Shown piece after piece: positions 50,400 through 62,530 of a stretch of DNA of 64,000 nt. How positions within the stretch are numbered: position 1 is the first letter of the stretch; each line of letters begins with the position of its first letter. The DNA comes from Blastobasis lacticolella (lineage: Eukaryota; Arthropoda; Insecta; Lepidoptera; Blastobasidae), in assembly GCA_905147135.1 (NCBI GenBank), contig LR990042.1, positions 13,383,545 through 13,447,544 of the forward strand, read 5' to 3'. A program made the translations under genes and the position numbers. A model generated the notes under the pieces. That model was not told the DNA's origin. It saw only the letters and a list, made by a program, of their open reading frames with translations, and made no database searches.

Positions 50400-51492
50400 T
50401 ATTGTCAAAAAATGGGCAACTAAGTAAAATGTGGTTGACATCGAAATCTTTCTCACCACATTTACACTCGGCAAGCCTGAGTAGATGAATTACAAACCTT
50501 TACTATACTAGATCATCATCATCTCGGCGTTATGTCCCAGTTGCGCTCCCACGTGGCACGTGAGAGCCTGGGGTCCGCCTAACTAAACCTTTACGATATC
50601 AATGCGAGAGATTGTAGGGATGGATGGATGTACGTTTGTTACTACTTCATGAAAAATCTACTGATTGGAGCTTGATGAAAATTAACAGTATCGTTGATTA
50701 GTCCAGAATAGCACATATAGGCTATAATTTATCCTGAAAATTAAAGTGGTCCCCGAGGGAAAGGGATCAGAACATAATAACCGAATTGTACGCGGGCCAA
50801 GGCTTGTATAATATAATACTACTAGTAGACCCGGCGTGACTTCGTTCGCGTACATCTAATTTACCACTACACACCTTTTTTATCTTGCTTATAAACCTTC
50901 CTCTGAATTACTTGTTCTATTAGTTCGAAGGTTTTAAGACATATTTCTGTCGGATATGTTATTTTAAAATACAATAATATTTATTTTGCATCTTGAACGA
51001 AATATAATTGTCAGTTACCATTTCATATATCTTATAAGGGTTTAGTTTAGTATATTTTATATGTATTACTGTATATATTTTTGGTATTTTAAATGTAGGT
51101 ATTAGTGTATATTGTTATTATAAATGTAAATTATTTTATCATTAAAAATTTCTTTTCATTTCATATTTTATCCATCTTTAATTTTCTATGATAGAATTCA
51201 TAAACTGAAATTAATCGTGAGATCGGTCATTGTAGAACAAACTAGAAAGGGACACCATTCTAATTAAGTCCTCTCGCTCATTATTTTTCTTTGTACAGCA
51301 GTGCCCAATCCCTCTAAGTATAACAACATGGACATATAACCCTTGAATCAAGGACCAATAAATTTCCAAAGCCCACGTGTTGTCTTGAGTGACGTTTTAT
51401 TTGTGTCACTTCTCACTTCAGTCAGCAGTTGTACGTACAATAAATGTACTTGTGATTTTCGTAGAGCTTGGAAATAACTTTTATTATAAAAT
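50400..51492. other. Upstream region of Brx1
   Basis: Contains a LINE-like fragment (GGCGTTATGTCCCAGTTGCG, 50525-50590) and a dispersed-repeat end (AGACCCGGCGTGACTTCGTT, about 50826). The Brx1 promoter should lie in the right part; no core element was recognised. Confidence 0.4.
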
Positions 51493-53564
51493 ATGGTGAA
51501 AATTAAAGCCAAAAAAGTGAAAACTCAACAAGAAACGAAAAAAGAAGACAATAATGTAGTAATATTGCCTCCGGTTAGGATTTCAGATGAGCCGGGATCT
51601 AAACAGGTTAGTTTTTATAAACGGTTTGACTTCCCGCCCGCGTGGACCACACGTTATACGTTATACGTTATAAAAAGTTGACTTGCATATGTCCATCCTT
51701 AGGTTCTAAATTATCTCTACACCTAATTTTATGAAAATCGGTGCAGTGGTTTAGTCGTGACAACGTAACAAACAGACAGTTATTTTCGCATTTATGTTAT
51801 TAGGGATTATTACTTAGGTAATGTGTTCTTGTTATGGTCATGATCATCATCAGCCTGACGCAGTCTTGAGTTACCGTTATGCATAGATCTTACCATCAGG
51901 TGGGCTGTCTGCTCATTTGTCACTGCGTAGCATTAAATATATATTTTCTCTATCCAGCCACAGGACATCATATTATACCACACACATGGTGTCGAGAACA
52001 TCATCCATCACTTCCACAAATAGGGCCACTACCTACATTGTCAATTTGTTGAGAGATGTTGACTACTTTCGTTCTCTGTCGAATGACTTTGTTCTGGTTC
52101 AGGGAGAAACAGAGCATAATTTGGTCCATTGTATGCTGTGCCAACTTGTGGAAATATGGACTAATTCTGTGAAATAACTCACAAGTGTCTGTATACCAAA
52201 TCAATTGTTTTATTTTTTGCAGATGAAATGGATTAATAGGCAGAGAGTGTTGGTATTTGCTGCAAGGGGTATAAATCATAGACATAGGCATCTGATGGAA
52301 GACATCAAGAAGTTAATGCCACACCATAAGACAGAGGCGAAAATGGAAAGAAGTAAAAATTTATACATTGTAAATGAGATCAGTGAAATGAAAAATTGCA
52401 ATAAATGCCTACTGTTTGAGGGCCGAAAAATGAGGGATCTCTATTTGTGGATGTCTACCATCCCTAACGGCCCAAGTGTCAAGTTTCTTGTTGAAAACAG
52501 TAAGTGTGTAATTATTTCTGTTGACATAATTTCCTAAAAATGACATATTTGTTCTTTAATTGATTATATTTAACATTTCCACAATTTTTGTTACAGTTTA
52601 TACCATGGCTGAGCTGAAAATGACAGGAAATTGTCTAAGAGGTTCAAGACCTTTGCTGTCCTTTGACCCTCAATTTACTAAGGACCCTCATTATATGCTG
52701 CTCAAGGAACTTTTAATTCAAATATTTGGGGTACCAAAGCATCACCCTAAGAGTCAACCATTTTTTGACCATGTGTATGCATTTATGGTGTTAGATAATA
52801 GGATTTGGTTTAGGAACTATCAGATATTATCTGAAGATGGAGCGCTAGCAGAAATTGGACCCAGATTTGTACTGAATCCTGTGAGTGAATAAATAATGTA
52901 CAAAAGGCAGCACGTCAATAGCAGGATGACTTACCCAAAAGCAGTATGAGCTAGCATCTCTATGGATGTACAAAGCAATGTCTTCTATACTGGTTTTGGG
53001 TAGGTTTATCTGCTGCCTTCTTTACCTATTACAAAAGTCATTTTAAGACTATTAACAAGAATGTATTAACATACTTTTACCTATTTGTAGGTTAAAATTT
53101 TCTCAGGGTCATTTGGTGGAGCTACTATTTGGGAGAACCCAAAGTATGTCAGTCCAGCTAAACTAAGGCAAGCTTTCTCCAAGAAAGCTGCAAACAAATA
53201 TGAGAACAGGGTAGAAAAGAAAGTAGTTTATGAGGCCTCTAAACCTGAGACAGCTTACCCTGATATAGAAGGTGCCGACTTTTTCAAGGGAGATGCGGTG
53301 CAGAAAGCTGAAGAGATGGCAATAAAAGGTGATTTAATATGTATATGTTTATATGAATTAAATCTTAATCATATTGATTCTTTTGAAATAATCATAATCA
53401 TCAATGTTGTTTTCTATATTTCAGATGAATTAGATGAGAGTGTTGCTAAAAAGTTGAAAACCAAACCAAATAAGGTCATTCGACGTAAACAGCTTAGTGC
53501 TAAAAGCAAGGCTATTTCCAGCCAAATAAAGAAGAGGAAACAATTGAAGTTGAGGAAACAGTGA
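51493..53564 (+). CDS. Brx1: Brx1/BRIX1, Brix-domain 60S ribosome biogenesis factor (5 exons, complete)
   Basis: Nucleolar factor needed early in large ribosomal subunit assembly, binding pre-rRNA around the 5S RNP. Exons 51493-51606, 52223-52499, 52597-52880, 53091-53328 and 53425-53564 join in consistent phase to 350 residues (human is 353). The Brix domain covers about residues 39-225. It contains KWINRQRVLVFAARGIN, EMKNCNKCLLFEGRK, KMTGNCLRGSRPLLSFDP, HPKSQPFFDHVYAFMVLD and NRIWFRNYQI, which are family signatures. The Lys/Arg-rich N-terminus (residues 1-18) and C-terminus (KKRKQLKLRKQ) fit a nucleolar RNA-binding protein. It is transcribed away from D2hgdh, with about 2.7 kb between the start codons. 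AATAAA at 53578-53583, 14 bp after the stop, is a likely poly(A) signal. The third intron carries a small inverted-repeat element. Confidence 0.97.
52902..53023. mobile_element. 122-bp inverted-repeat element in a Brx1 intron
   Basis: AAAAGGCAGCA...TTACCCAAAAGCAGTAT pairs with ATACTGGTTTTGGGTA...TGCTGCCTTC over about 45 bp. Without an ORF it is a MITE or a small hairpin. Confidence 0.75.
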
Positions 53565-53885
53565 GACAGGAAAATTAAATAAAGTTTTAAGTTTTCACAC
53601 AATGTTTTATTTGCAAATAAAGAGCCATTATTAAAGTGTCAGAGCACCAAAAAATGCAATAGATGACTGGAAGAAAGTGACAAAGTATGAGGTAGTAGTA
53701 AAAGGACAAACAAAATATCATAACTACTGAGCTTCCACTTAATAACTATGTAAGCAGCATTTGAGATTCAGTTACACTAGATTAAAACTTACTTTTAGAA
53801 GAAATATGTAGTTACTTAAAAAATTAATACCATTGATTGAGAGAGATCTTTTAGTAGATACAGACATATCAGTTGTTCCAACTGC

Positions 53886-53940
53886 CTGTCTGTTCAGGAA
53901 TAATAATAATAGCTGTCTGTTCAGGAATAATAATAATAGA
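53886..53940 (+). repeat. Two-copy 27-bp tandem duplication
   Basis: GCCTGTCTGTTCAGGAATAA then TAATAAT is repeated directly with one change, in the 3' flank of Brx1. Confidence 0.85.
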
Positions 53941-54408
53941 TCTATAAAAAGTTTTACAAAAATTACACTCATTGGACGGCAAAATTGTGTGCAAATACCA
54001 CATGTTTTACAAAAGTATTATGTAATACATCAAATTAAACCTTAAAAATACATTGTACTTAATTCATTACATTGTGCTTACCTAGATAATAAAAAAATTA
54101 AGATCTAATAAAAAATATTCCAAAATAGTTCACATGATTTACTGTATAATATTACTGATTACGTAATGTAAAGCTTCAGTCAAAACAACGCGTTCAGCTT
54201 GCTATACAATGATAAAATTACACACCAATGTAAAATGATCAAAATTGCAAAGATTTCTTGCTCAATTATAATTTATAAGTATTTAATAGTAATGTAATAA
54301 AATACTATGAATATTGAGTAATATTCCTTAGGAAACATCTACACTTATTAGCTACCATTATTAGCAACTATCGAAACACGCCCCATATTTTTCCATATAT
54401 GCTCATAT

Positions 54409-54636
54409 ATTTCTGGCGTTACAAATCAGTCTTTAACTTCAAGCCAATAAGACAATGATTACCTCTGTATTTAATTTATTTCTTCAATACAATAGCTTTC
54501 TTGGTAGACCGATTTTTTCATAGGCTGTTCTGATTGCAGCTATTAAATTAATTATTTCAATGTAATTATGGCTAAACCGCGAAATCCTAATTAAAATTAA
54601 TTAATAAGTTAAAGACTGATTTTTAAAGCCAGAAAT
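54409..54636. mobile_element. 228-bp MITE in the Brx1-SLC44A1 spacer
   Basis: The arms ATTTCTGGCGTTACAAATCA and the inverted TGATTTTTAAAGCCAGAAAT pair over about 31 bp with few mismatches. The rest of 53600-55418 is AT-rich and holds nothing else that I could recognise; it includes the convergent 3' ends of Brx1 and the SLC44A1 gene. Confidence 0.83.
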
Positions 54637-55418
54637 GTTATGCTCTTCAGTGAATATTATAATTTATAATAATGCCTAACATGAGTAAAAACATATCAAA
54701 AATGCTCAGTACATATTTGAAGTTGTGAGATTAATCAGTGCTTTACAAATTATATTCATAAATACCTATAATCCTATAAAATATCTTAAAGCATAGAATA
54801 TTAAAATAAAAATATTTTGATTCGAAGTATTTTACCACGTTGAGAAACCACAAATGGGTTGAGAGATTCCAATAGTTTACCTGAAATAAAAAAAACGTAG
54901 TGAGCTATAAAGTAGACTATTTGTAAAACTAAATTTGTGCTAGAAGCGGGTATGGTGTAAACGCAATACATAACCAACAAATAAATGATTAGGAATGTTC
55001 AGTGTGCTGCTGAAAATTTCTCAGGACTTTCACCAGCACAAAAAGCAATAATCTCTGTTCATAACATGCAAACAATAACGGCGACAGTTCATAGACAAAT
55101 CAGCAAACATCCTCATTTTATAATTAGCCTACTTGCTCCTGAATAATTTATTTAGTGTAACAGGCTAGATTTTTTGAAGATGACATTATGCAAAAACAAA
55201 ATTTAGTATTCTAGAAAGGCAATAATCAGTGTCGTAAGAGTCGGAACGTAGAACAGTCGAACAGTCAGAACATCTAAATAAGGTCTTTTAAAAATATATT
55301 AAATTGAATGTGTGAGGTACTCACAATAGGTGTATCGTTTACACCTCGTAGCTGCAAGTGGGCTAAGGATCATGCAGGGATAGGATATACCGGCATACCG
55401 CATAAGCGAACTTACAAA

Positions 55419-58400
55419 TCAGTACTTATTCTGTAGCGTCATTTCGGCGCCGTCCTCAGTTTCCCGCTTGGAGCCGCCGAGCTCGGCCAGCCGCGAGTGC
55501 TTCCACTTTCCGTCGTCGCCGTTGAGGTTGCGGTCCTCGCACACGCAGATGAACAGGGAGTCCACTACCATCTGTAGAACAATATTGTGTGGTATTGCTT
55601 GTATATATCCGTGGCAACATTGGCGTGAGAGATATCGCAGATAAGATCGAGGAGGCTCATCTGTGCTGGTTTGATCACATGTTGCGTGAATGAGTAGGAA
55701 AGCGGATCCTGGCAGAGGTCGGGATAAGCGTTAAGACTATGATTATTGCTTATATATCCGTCAGTCCGGGCGGTTTATACGTCCCCGAGGAAGTATTTTT
55801 TTATTGCAGTATGCGCCGTGACAATCACTAGCTGCCAGCCATTATGGTGCCGACAGCCGTTGCTTTAAATCTCGCCAGTACTACTTAACCGCCGATTCCG
55901 AATCGCGATGTTCTTGATAGCCAGTGCCGGAGGGGTGCCTCCCAGACGTCAGAATAGACGGTCTAAATGTTTTGATATCTTCTTAAATAGAAAACAAATT
56001 CTGGACGCCATTTTAGCGTTAAATACGACTGGACTCGCCATTTATTAATTTTAGTTTCTCTTTTTACTTATGAGACCTCGGGCGTGTTTAGGGCTAAATT
56101 GAAAAGGCATAGGTATTCTGATGAATAGCGGTGCCACATTGTATACGATATGTCAGTCGGCATCGGCAGCTTGATTTTGATAAACGTCAAATGTGAGCGC
56201 ATCGCAATCCGAGAAAAGTGCTCGCGGCTTTCGCCTTTGCCATTTACCGCAATAAATTATATCCGTTTTGGGACGTTTTACAACAAATTCCCGACAAACC
56301 TGATGCCGAATTGTCGACAGACACCTATAATGGCGCCACTGAAGGTGACTGAAGTACTACGTAGCACGTACCTCGTACAAGGACAGCATGCAGTGTGCGA
56401 TGAAGAACGAGAAGATGCATATCACGAGCGTTGGGACCGCGTAGAAGTGCAGATCAGAGTTCCGCTTGAGCAGTAGCAGTCCCACGATGCCGGTCACAGC
56501 GGTCACTATGCACTTGCCCAGGAACAGAATGAAGTCGCCGATACTGTTGATGGTTGCCACTTGCAACGCGTTGTTCACTATGACGCTGAACGCCTGTAAG
56601 AAATGTAAGGGGTTGACTTGTGTTCGGAACGGGTTTCGTACAATCGTCTAAAATAAATAAAAAAATACGAAACCGTAGTTGCGTCAATCAATTTTATCAA
56701 AAAAGGGTAACCAATTAATATTAAAATAGCATAGGTAAATAGCTCTTCATCATCATCACAGCCCATAACAGTCCACTGCAGGACTTCGGGCCTCTCCCAC
56801 GAAAGAGAAGGTCATTGCCATAATCTCCACGCTTGGCAGGCGGGTTGGAGATCGCAGTGCAGTTGATGTAAATCTACCCAGAAAGATGCTGCTGCCCACC
56901 TTTCGGATTTGTCCCTTAGTCGCCTCTTACGACACCCACGGGAAGAGATGGGGTGGTGCTATTCTTTGAGGTGGCGGCACCACACACCACAATAGCTCTT
57001 ATACTCGTGGTAATTTACAAAATAAAATATGGAACCGACATGTAATGTTTCGGGCCATTGGAATTAGATACTACGCACTTACTACCCTTAACAATTATAC
57101 ACCTAAACCTTCCTCATGAATTACTCTGTCTATTCGTGAAATCCGCACGAAAATCCGTTCAGAAGTTTTTAAGTTCATCGCGAACAGACAGAGAGACAGC
57201 TGCGGGGTGGGTTTTTTTTTTATATAATGTAGTGATAATGCAGTTACCATATGAACATCGTACATTGTAGTTGATCTTTATAATATGGGGTGTTTATTTA
57301 CGGGTAAAGAAACAGGGCTAACCAACACTTGGATATCCGTCTGAAGGTTCAGACTGCCACAAACCATAGCTACATCGCATTAAATTGCTTCTCCTTACAC
57401 AAGGCTTGACTTTTTGATAAACTGTAGGAAGAACGTAAGTAATATCTGCGACAAAATGAAGTTTTTAAGGAAGTAGGATTAAGTTGTGGTGGTCTAACTA
57501 AATGAAATTATAATTTGAAAACCCATGTGCGCCGTGTCGCTCAAGTTATTTCTACTATTACAAAACTGTACAAAAGCCGTGTCTGTATGTTGAAGATATT
57601 TCAGAAAAAATATTAGGTGTAGGATACGGTGAGAGCAGATTTTTGAAATTTTTGTCACTGTCTGTCTGTATATGCCCGCGTCTAGCAATAACGGCTGAGT
57701 GGATTTTGATGGTTTATTAGCTTAGGGTCCAACTTAAAATCTGAGCCATGTTTCATATAATTCGGTTGAGCAAAACCAGAGATACAGCTTGACCTTTCCG
57801 TAGTACTAGCATTCACACACTTTTTTTTTCTCTTGTTGCTATCTGCTGGCGATTCCAACAATTCAAACACTAAAGAGGTCATTTAAAATGGTCGGGCGAG
57901 CAAAAACTAAACTGTCATAAAAACAATTTCCAAAATGACAAAATCGCAGACAAAGGCTAGTTCCCATAGTATGTCATTCAAATTCTAAGTGCATGCATAA
58001 TAAGTAAGTACCTTAGTAGAAATATTTACAAGAAGTACTAGGGACACATAACACATAATTACTTACCTTAGCAGCAGCTTTGCAGAAATGCACTCTTTCA
58101 ATCGTGATGATGGTGTAGGCGTTGTGATTCAGGTACCGAATGAATTTCTCCAAGCAGTAAAAGCAACAAATACCGCATTTGAGCCCACACTTCGCACATT
58201 CAGAGCCTTTTTCGGCGCGTGCTGACAGCCTTAAATAGTTCACACATAAGTTAGAGATATTTTAGAAACAATTAAAGCAACACTATTAATTTTATTTATG
58301 AAATAGGTACGTACTTCGCGTGAATATAAGTCATGATCAGCCTTGGAACTTTGAAGAGGGTAATTAGGAAGGATCCCTTCGCCACCGAACCCAAATGGTA

Positions 58401-60502
58401 TTTCACAAGTTTCCCGATCGAGTAGAGAACAGGCGACGAATGTGCATTTGGTCCCCTGTAAGTAGAATAAAAAGAATACATTAATATGTAAATTAAAAAT
58501 CCTACCCGAGGAACATTATTTGCGAAAACATTTTGATAGAGCTTCTAGAGATATCGTCTCAATGTATACAGAACATCTCTCTCGGAGATCTTTTCGAATT
58601 TACCAAAACGTAACTGTACATGGTAACTCTCAGATATATTCGAAACTTTCAAAGTAAATAGAGAACAACGTTAGGTTTTCTATTATAGTAATTAAAAATG
58701 AATTCATTTCTTATCGCCAAAATTCATGAACAAAATTATCGAATTGGGCATCCATCAAATCTCAACCCGTTTATCTGGGCACGCAGCACTTTGTACCCAA
58801 CTCGGTCCCTTTCCTACATTTATGGTTTAGTAGTATTGATCTTACACGATCACCCAACTGGTGCTAGCGCTAGACTGTTACTCGTACACTATCGTACCCA
58901 CCTGAAGTACCAATGCGAGACGGCCCCGGCGATGGCCATCTGCTGGCAGCCGAGTATGAACTCGCTGCCCCAAACCAGGCAGATCAGACAGAGCCACCAC
59001 ATGCTCTTCACCCACATTGGGTCGAATTCGATACGCTCGAACGTGAACGCTGGAATGAAACGTCGTATTTTAGGTGCCAAGATCATCATCATCATTCAAA
59101 TCAAATACGTTTATTCAGTTTAGGTTTTCACAAACACTTATGAATGTCATACAATCCGAGCTGTCAGTCCCGGCTTTTGCCAGGGTCCGCATTTAGGTAC
59201 CAAGATGTTACGGGGCAAACTAGCTAGTAGGACCTCCATAGATCAGACGAGTAGCAGTGTATTTTCAACACTGCCATCTCCACCTAAGTCATCATCTCAG
59301 CCGCAGGACATCCACTGCTGAGCATAGGCGTCTCCCACGGCTTCCACACCTGTCGACTTTGTGCCCCCTGCATCCATTGTCTGCCATTAATTTTTTTTTA
59401 CATTTGACTAGCCAGGTATTTGACTGCCATCTTACCTGGTGGTAAGTGACGATGGGGGGCCGAAGATGGAGCATGCCTGTCTAAGAAAAAACTGACATAT
59501 TCGACCGTCCATTTCGCAGGGGCCGTCCCACAAGTGTGCGACTGCCGGTACGCGGCCCGCCACTCGAGAACCTTTCCGACATATCGGCTGCCGATTCTGC
59601 GAGCTACGTGGCCTGCCTTACCACTTCAGTTTTGTGATTAGGCCGTCATACTAAATTTGTCAATAAAATAATACTGATTAACAACAACAATAGGTACAAC
59701 AATACGATAACTTACATTTCTTCGTGGCGTTTTCAAATAGATTCTGCCCTTGCACTGCGGAGTTATCGACACGGTCGGGAATTGCGGTGCCGTTTATAAA
59801 GAAATTCGTTTTGTGCGGTATGCCGGGATACTCCGCTGTGGCTAGACATACCTGCAATAAGTTTTCGTTATAGCTTTCGTACTCAGGTATCTCACATATC
59901 AAACATGTAAATTAGGTAGGCAAATGTGTTTAGTGAGTATAGTAAGATACGCAGGCTTACTTCGTACAAGGTACTAGGAACAACGGGAAGTACATTTTTT
60001 GACGGCTCGCAGTGGCACCGCCGATCAAAATCGCATGATCCCACCCCTCTGGAATGACGTCACAAGATGCATTCCGGATATTCTGTGACGTCATTACAGA
60101 GGGTGGTATCATTCGATTGGAGATCGGCGGTACCACCGTTACCGATGTCCCATAGCCATAGACGTAGGATTTTACATATAAACAGTAGCGAATATTCTTG
60201 TTTTTTTTACCACTAAGGTGGCAAACAAGGTTACGGCCTGCCTGATGGTAAGCAGTCACCGAATATGAATAGTCGAAAGGTACTCATCTTGGGGACACCA
60301 ATGAGAAAAAATTATAATGTATCGCAATACATACCACAACGAAAGACCAGAACGTGAAGAACAGCACCAGGAAGAAGAACGTGATTACTGGCTGAAGGAA
60401 CAGAGCAGGGATTGAGGCGAGGCAGTGCGCCGTTTCCTTGAACAGCGCCGCCAGGAACGACACGCGCGACCGCATCACGAACACCAGCAGGAGAAGCACC
60501 AA
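55419..60502 (-). CDS. SLC44A1: Choline transporter-like protein 1 (SLC44A1/CTL1 family), 3' seven exons
   Basis: Multi-pass plasma and mitochondrial membrane protein of the CTL family, which moves choline (and, in vertebrates, ethanolamine). Exons in transcription order: 60502-60335, 59851-59716, 59049-58902, 58455-58315, 58229-58067, 56593-56372, 55571-55419; the phases agree and give 376 residues to the stop. CTL signatures visible: SEFILGCQQMAIAGAV, KYHLGSVAKGSFLITLFK, NHNAYTIITIERVHFC, VATINSIGDFILFLGK and LSLYEMVVDSLFICVCED. These match CTL1 better than other family members. At least six hydrophobic segments are present, with a glycosylatable loop (INGTAIPD, ENATKK) in the 59716-59851 exon. 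A Cys-rich stretch (CAKCGLKCGICCFYC) lies in the exon at 58067-58229. The N-terminal half is missing; no upstream exon was found between 60503 and 64000, so the gene should continue beyond the right edge, with a Transib element in or beside that intron. Confidence 0.94.
55616..55735 (+). mobile_element. LINE C-terminal fragment in an SLC44A1 intron
   Basis: The plus frame reads VRDIADKIEEAHLCWFDHML before a stop, resembling the conserved IADKMREARLRWYGHV segment near the C-terminus of many LINE proteins. Confidence 0.65.
56750..56992 (-). repeat. Family A element, inverted full copy
   Basis: CATCACAGCCCATAACAGTC to CACCACACACCAC, the reverse of 5765-6027. In an SLC44A1 intron. Confidence 0.82.
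57040..57205 (+). repeat. Dispersed repeat remnant (CCGTTCAGAAGTTTTTAAG type)
   Basis: Has AAACCTTCCTCATGAATTAC and CGAACAGACAGAGAGACAG, the sort of sequence that ends in CTTCGTTCGCG at other sites in this window (16020-16175, 21893, 50826, 61060-61250). Confidence 0.5.
59280..59640 (-). mobile_element. LINE 3' tail interrupted by another LINE's 3' end
   Basis: The minus strand reads QAGHVARRIGSRYVGKVLEW (59560-59640) and, further on, the 3' terminus with GCTCAGCAGTGGATGTCCTG (59290-59395). Between them, at 59395-59490, sits a piece matching the 3' end of the LINE at 19211-19612. The second therefore inserted into the first. Confidence 0.7.
60012..60136. mobile_element. 125-bp MITE with nearly full-length inverted arms
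   Basis: GTGGCACCGCCGATC...CCACCCCTCTGGAATGACGTCACA folds onto TGTGACGTCATTACAGAGGGTGG...GATCGGCGGTACCAC. The arms include the palindrome TGACGTCA. Related pieces lie at 22400-22500 and 22915-23060. Confidence 0.85.
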
Positions 60503-61394
60503 CTGGGGACGACAACCATGTGGTGAGGGTGACGACACTACGTAGTAAGGTAGAGTCGGTACATATATACATAACGTCACGCCTTTTTACCATAGGGGTA
60601 GGCAGAGACGACATCGTTCCATTAGTTATGGTCCTGACAGATCTCTCTCGCCTCTTCCACACACGTTAACCCTTTCATTCATGAACGTCGGTTTAGTTCA
60701 TTTCAGTTCAGGGCTGTGTTCTTAGCTAATGGTTGTAAAAGGGTGTTTTTTAGAAACGGAGAACTTATAATTTAAGTAAAACAATGAAAATAGTATTTTG
60801 TATCAATTAAACTAGCTTTATTGAAAAGATAATTTTGATGAAGTTCACTTTTGGTTGAATTATTAAGTTAATAAGCACTAAGGTGGCTCGCTTTTTTTTC
60901 GACTTATGGTAACCTAATAGTGAAAAGATTGTGCGTTATTGGTTAAAAATCGACTATGTAAAATATTATTTGATTTGATTGACAGTAACTGCCCCCGCAA
61001 CGTCATCAAATATATAAAAAAACATGATTTTAGAGCGTACTTTGATGCTACATCACTACATAGTATAAAACAAAGTCGCTTTCTCTGTCCCTATGTCCCT
61101 TTGTATGCTTAAATCTTTGAAACTACGCAACGGATTTTGATGCGGGTTTCAACAGCAGATAGAGTGATTCAAGAGGAAGGTTTATAAGCAAGAAAAATGG
61201 GTAGAGGGTGGGTAGGTGTACGTGAACGAAGTCGCGCCGGGTCCACTAGTTACTGTATAAAAATCAAATCAGCTGACTTCTTTTTTCCCCTGACTAATTC
61301 CTATTATGATCTATTTTTAAAATAAAGTAATAATAATGCTCAAACTTGTGTACTAAACGCGGGGAAGGAGGGCGGGAGGGGCACTTAGCCGCAA
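60503..61394. other. Intronic or intergenic stretch right of the last SLC44A1 exon
   Basis: No further SLC44A1 exon was recognised. 61060-61250 is a dispersed repeat ending GTGAACGAAGTCGCGCCGGG and CTAGT. Confidence 0.5.
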
Positions 61395-61496
61395 GTGTCG
61401 CGTCATCCGCCATCGCTCAGTGCGCTATTGTTTTTCGAACGCATCGGCCGCACGCACGATTATTTAAAGAATCTGTTATTCCTTTTTGTTGCAAGT

Positions 61497-61853
61497 ATGG
61501 AAAAAACTAGGAATGTATTTAATTGTCCTCTTCTTGGTGATGTTTGTGATCTAAAAGACAATGTTCTACCTACTTATGAAGATGTATTGAAATGCTACGA
61601 ATGGACCAGACATGAACTAAAACTGCAATTGGAAACCGCAAAAGAACCAGTGTTTGGGGAAATAGCAGATATTTTTTGACCAGGATTGAAAAAATATGAC
61701 AAATTGCGACTATTCCGATAGAGTCTCGAACAAGAGTCATACAGATGTTAAAAGCGTATCACTTAAAATACAAAAATCTACTCAAGTCGGTAAAGAGACT
61801 TACACCAGAAAAGGTAGAAGATTTTCAACAAAGCAGTAAGTAACTTTATCTAC
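61497..61853 (+). pseudogene. Decayed N-terminal part of an insect transposon ORF (family unnamed)
   Basis: An ATG at 61497 opens a 60-residue frame with FNCPLLGDVC and LPTYEDVLKCYEW. After a stop at 61677-61679 the coding signal goes on in another frame (IPIESRTRVIQMLKAYHLKY, then KNLLKS) up to about 61850, where AAGCA meets a GTAAGT donor-like sequence. This head (CPLLG, VLPTYxDVLKC, RVIQML.AYH.KY) is one I recall from repeated, transposon-like proteins of many arthropods, but I cannot name the superfamily. At least one frameshift makes this copy dead. It lies just upstream of the 400-bp repeat and the Transib gene. Confidence 0.55.
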
Positions 61854-62250
61854 ACTCATAGCGTAATGTTCCAATTACATATTCGAAAACAGTCGTTTAA
61901 GGGTACACTTTTTTCACGCCAGACTATAAAATTTAAAAAAATTCCTTCGATACAGCATTTCCCATACTATTTTCATTACAGCTGTATCGTAAAATAACTT
62001 TATAATCATTATGCAACACTTTTATTTTTTAATTTTTGTCGGGCGCCGGGACACGGCGTAATGTAGGCTGAATACTTAGATATCTTTAACAAATTTAAAT
62101 TTTCCTGTTTATATTCTGTGTAATTGTTTTCCTGCTAAACAGAATATTTTTTGTAATTGTTATAATTTGTGTTTGTGAATGTTTTTTCTTATTTTAAGCA
62201 AATTAAATGTGAAATAAATAGATAAATGTGAAAGTAGTAAAGTGAATTTC
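61850..62250 (+). repeat. ~400-bp dispersed repeat, copy 2
   Basis: Nearly identical, in the same orientation, to 2946-3345. Both start near CTACACTCATAGC and end near AAGTGAATTTC followed by CGCCG, and differ by a few substitutions and short indels. No protein is encoded. It may be a non-coding part of the transposon whose decayed ORF precedes it, or an independent non-autonomous element. Confidence 0.8.
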
Positions 62251-62530
62251 CCGCCGTACACAGGGGTATTTGGCATTAAAAGTCGATCAAAAGTCGAAAA
62301 TTTAAAATATCGTATTGCAGGAAGCCGCCGCTACCTGGCGTACCGTAAGGGTCTAGAGAACAATAGTCCGCCATCTTTATTCCTTTATCCTCACTCGCTG
62401 ACCCGTGTTCAGTCGTCTTTTTAGCGCATTGCTGATCGCACGTACTGTTATTTAGAAATATCATGATATTATACTCTACTAAAGCACACGTATTTTAAGT
62501 CTGTTGAAGTGAATTGTAACAACTATCATT

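Noticed and set aside
58698..59143. Plus-strand frames across the SLC44A1 exon at 58902-59049
   Set aside because: Shadows of the transmembrane exon on the minus strand; no family likeness.
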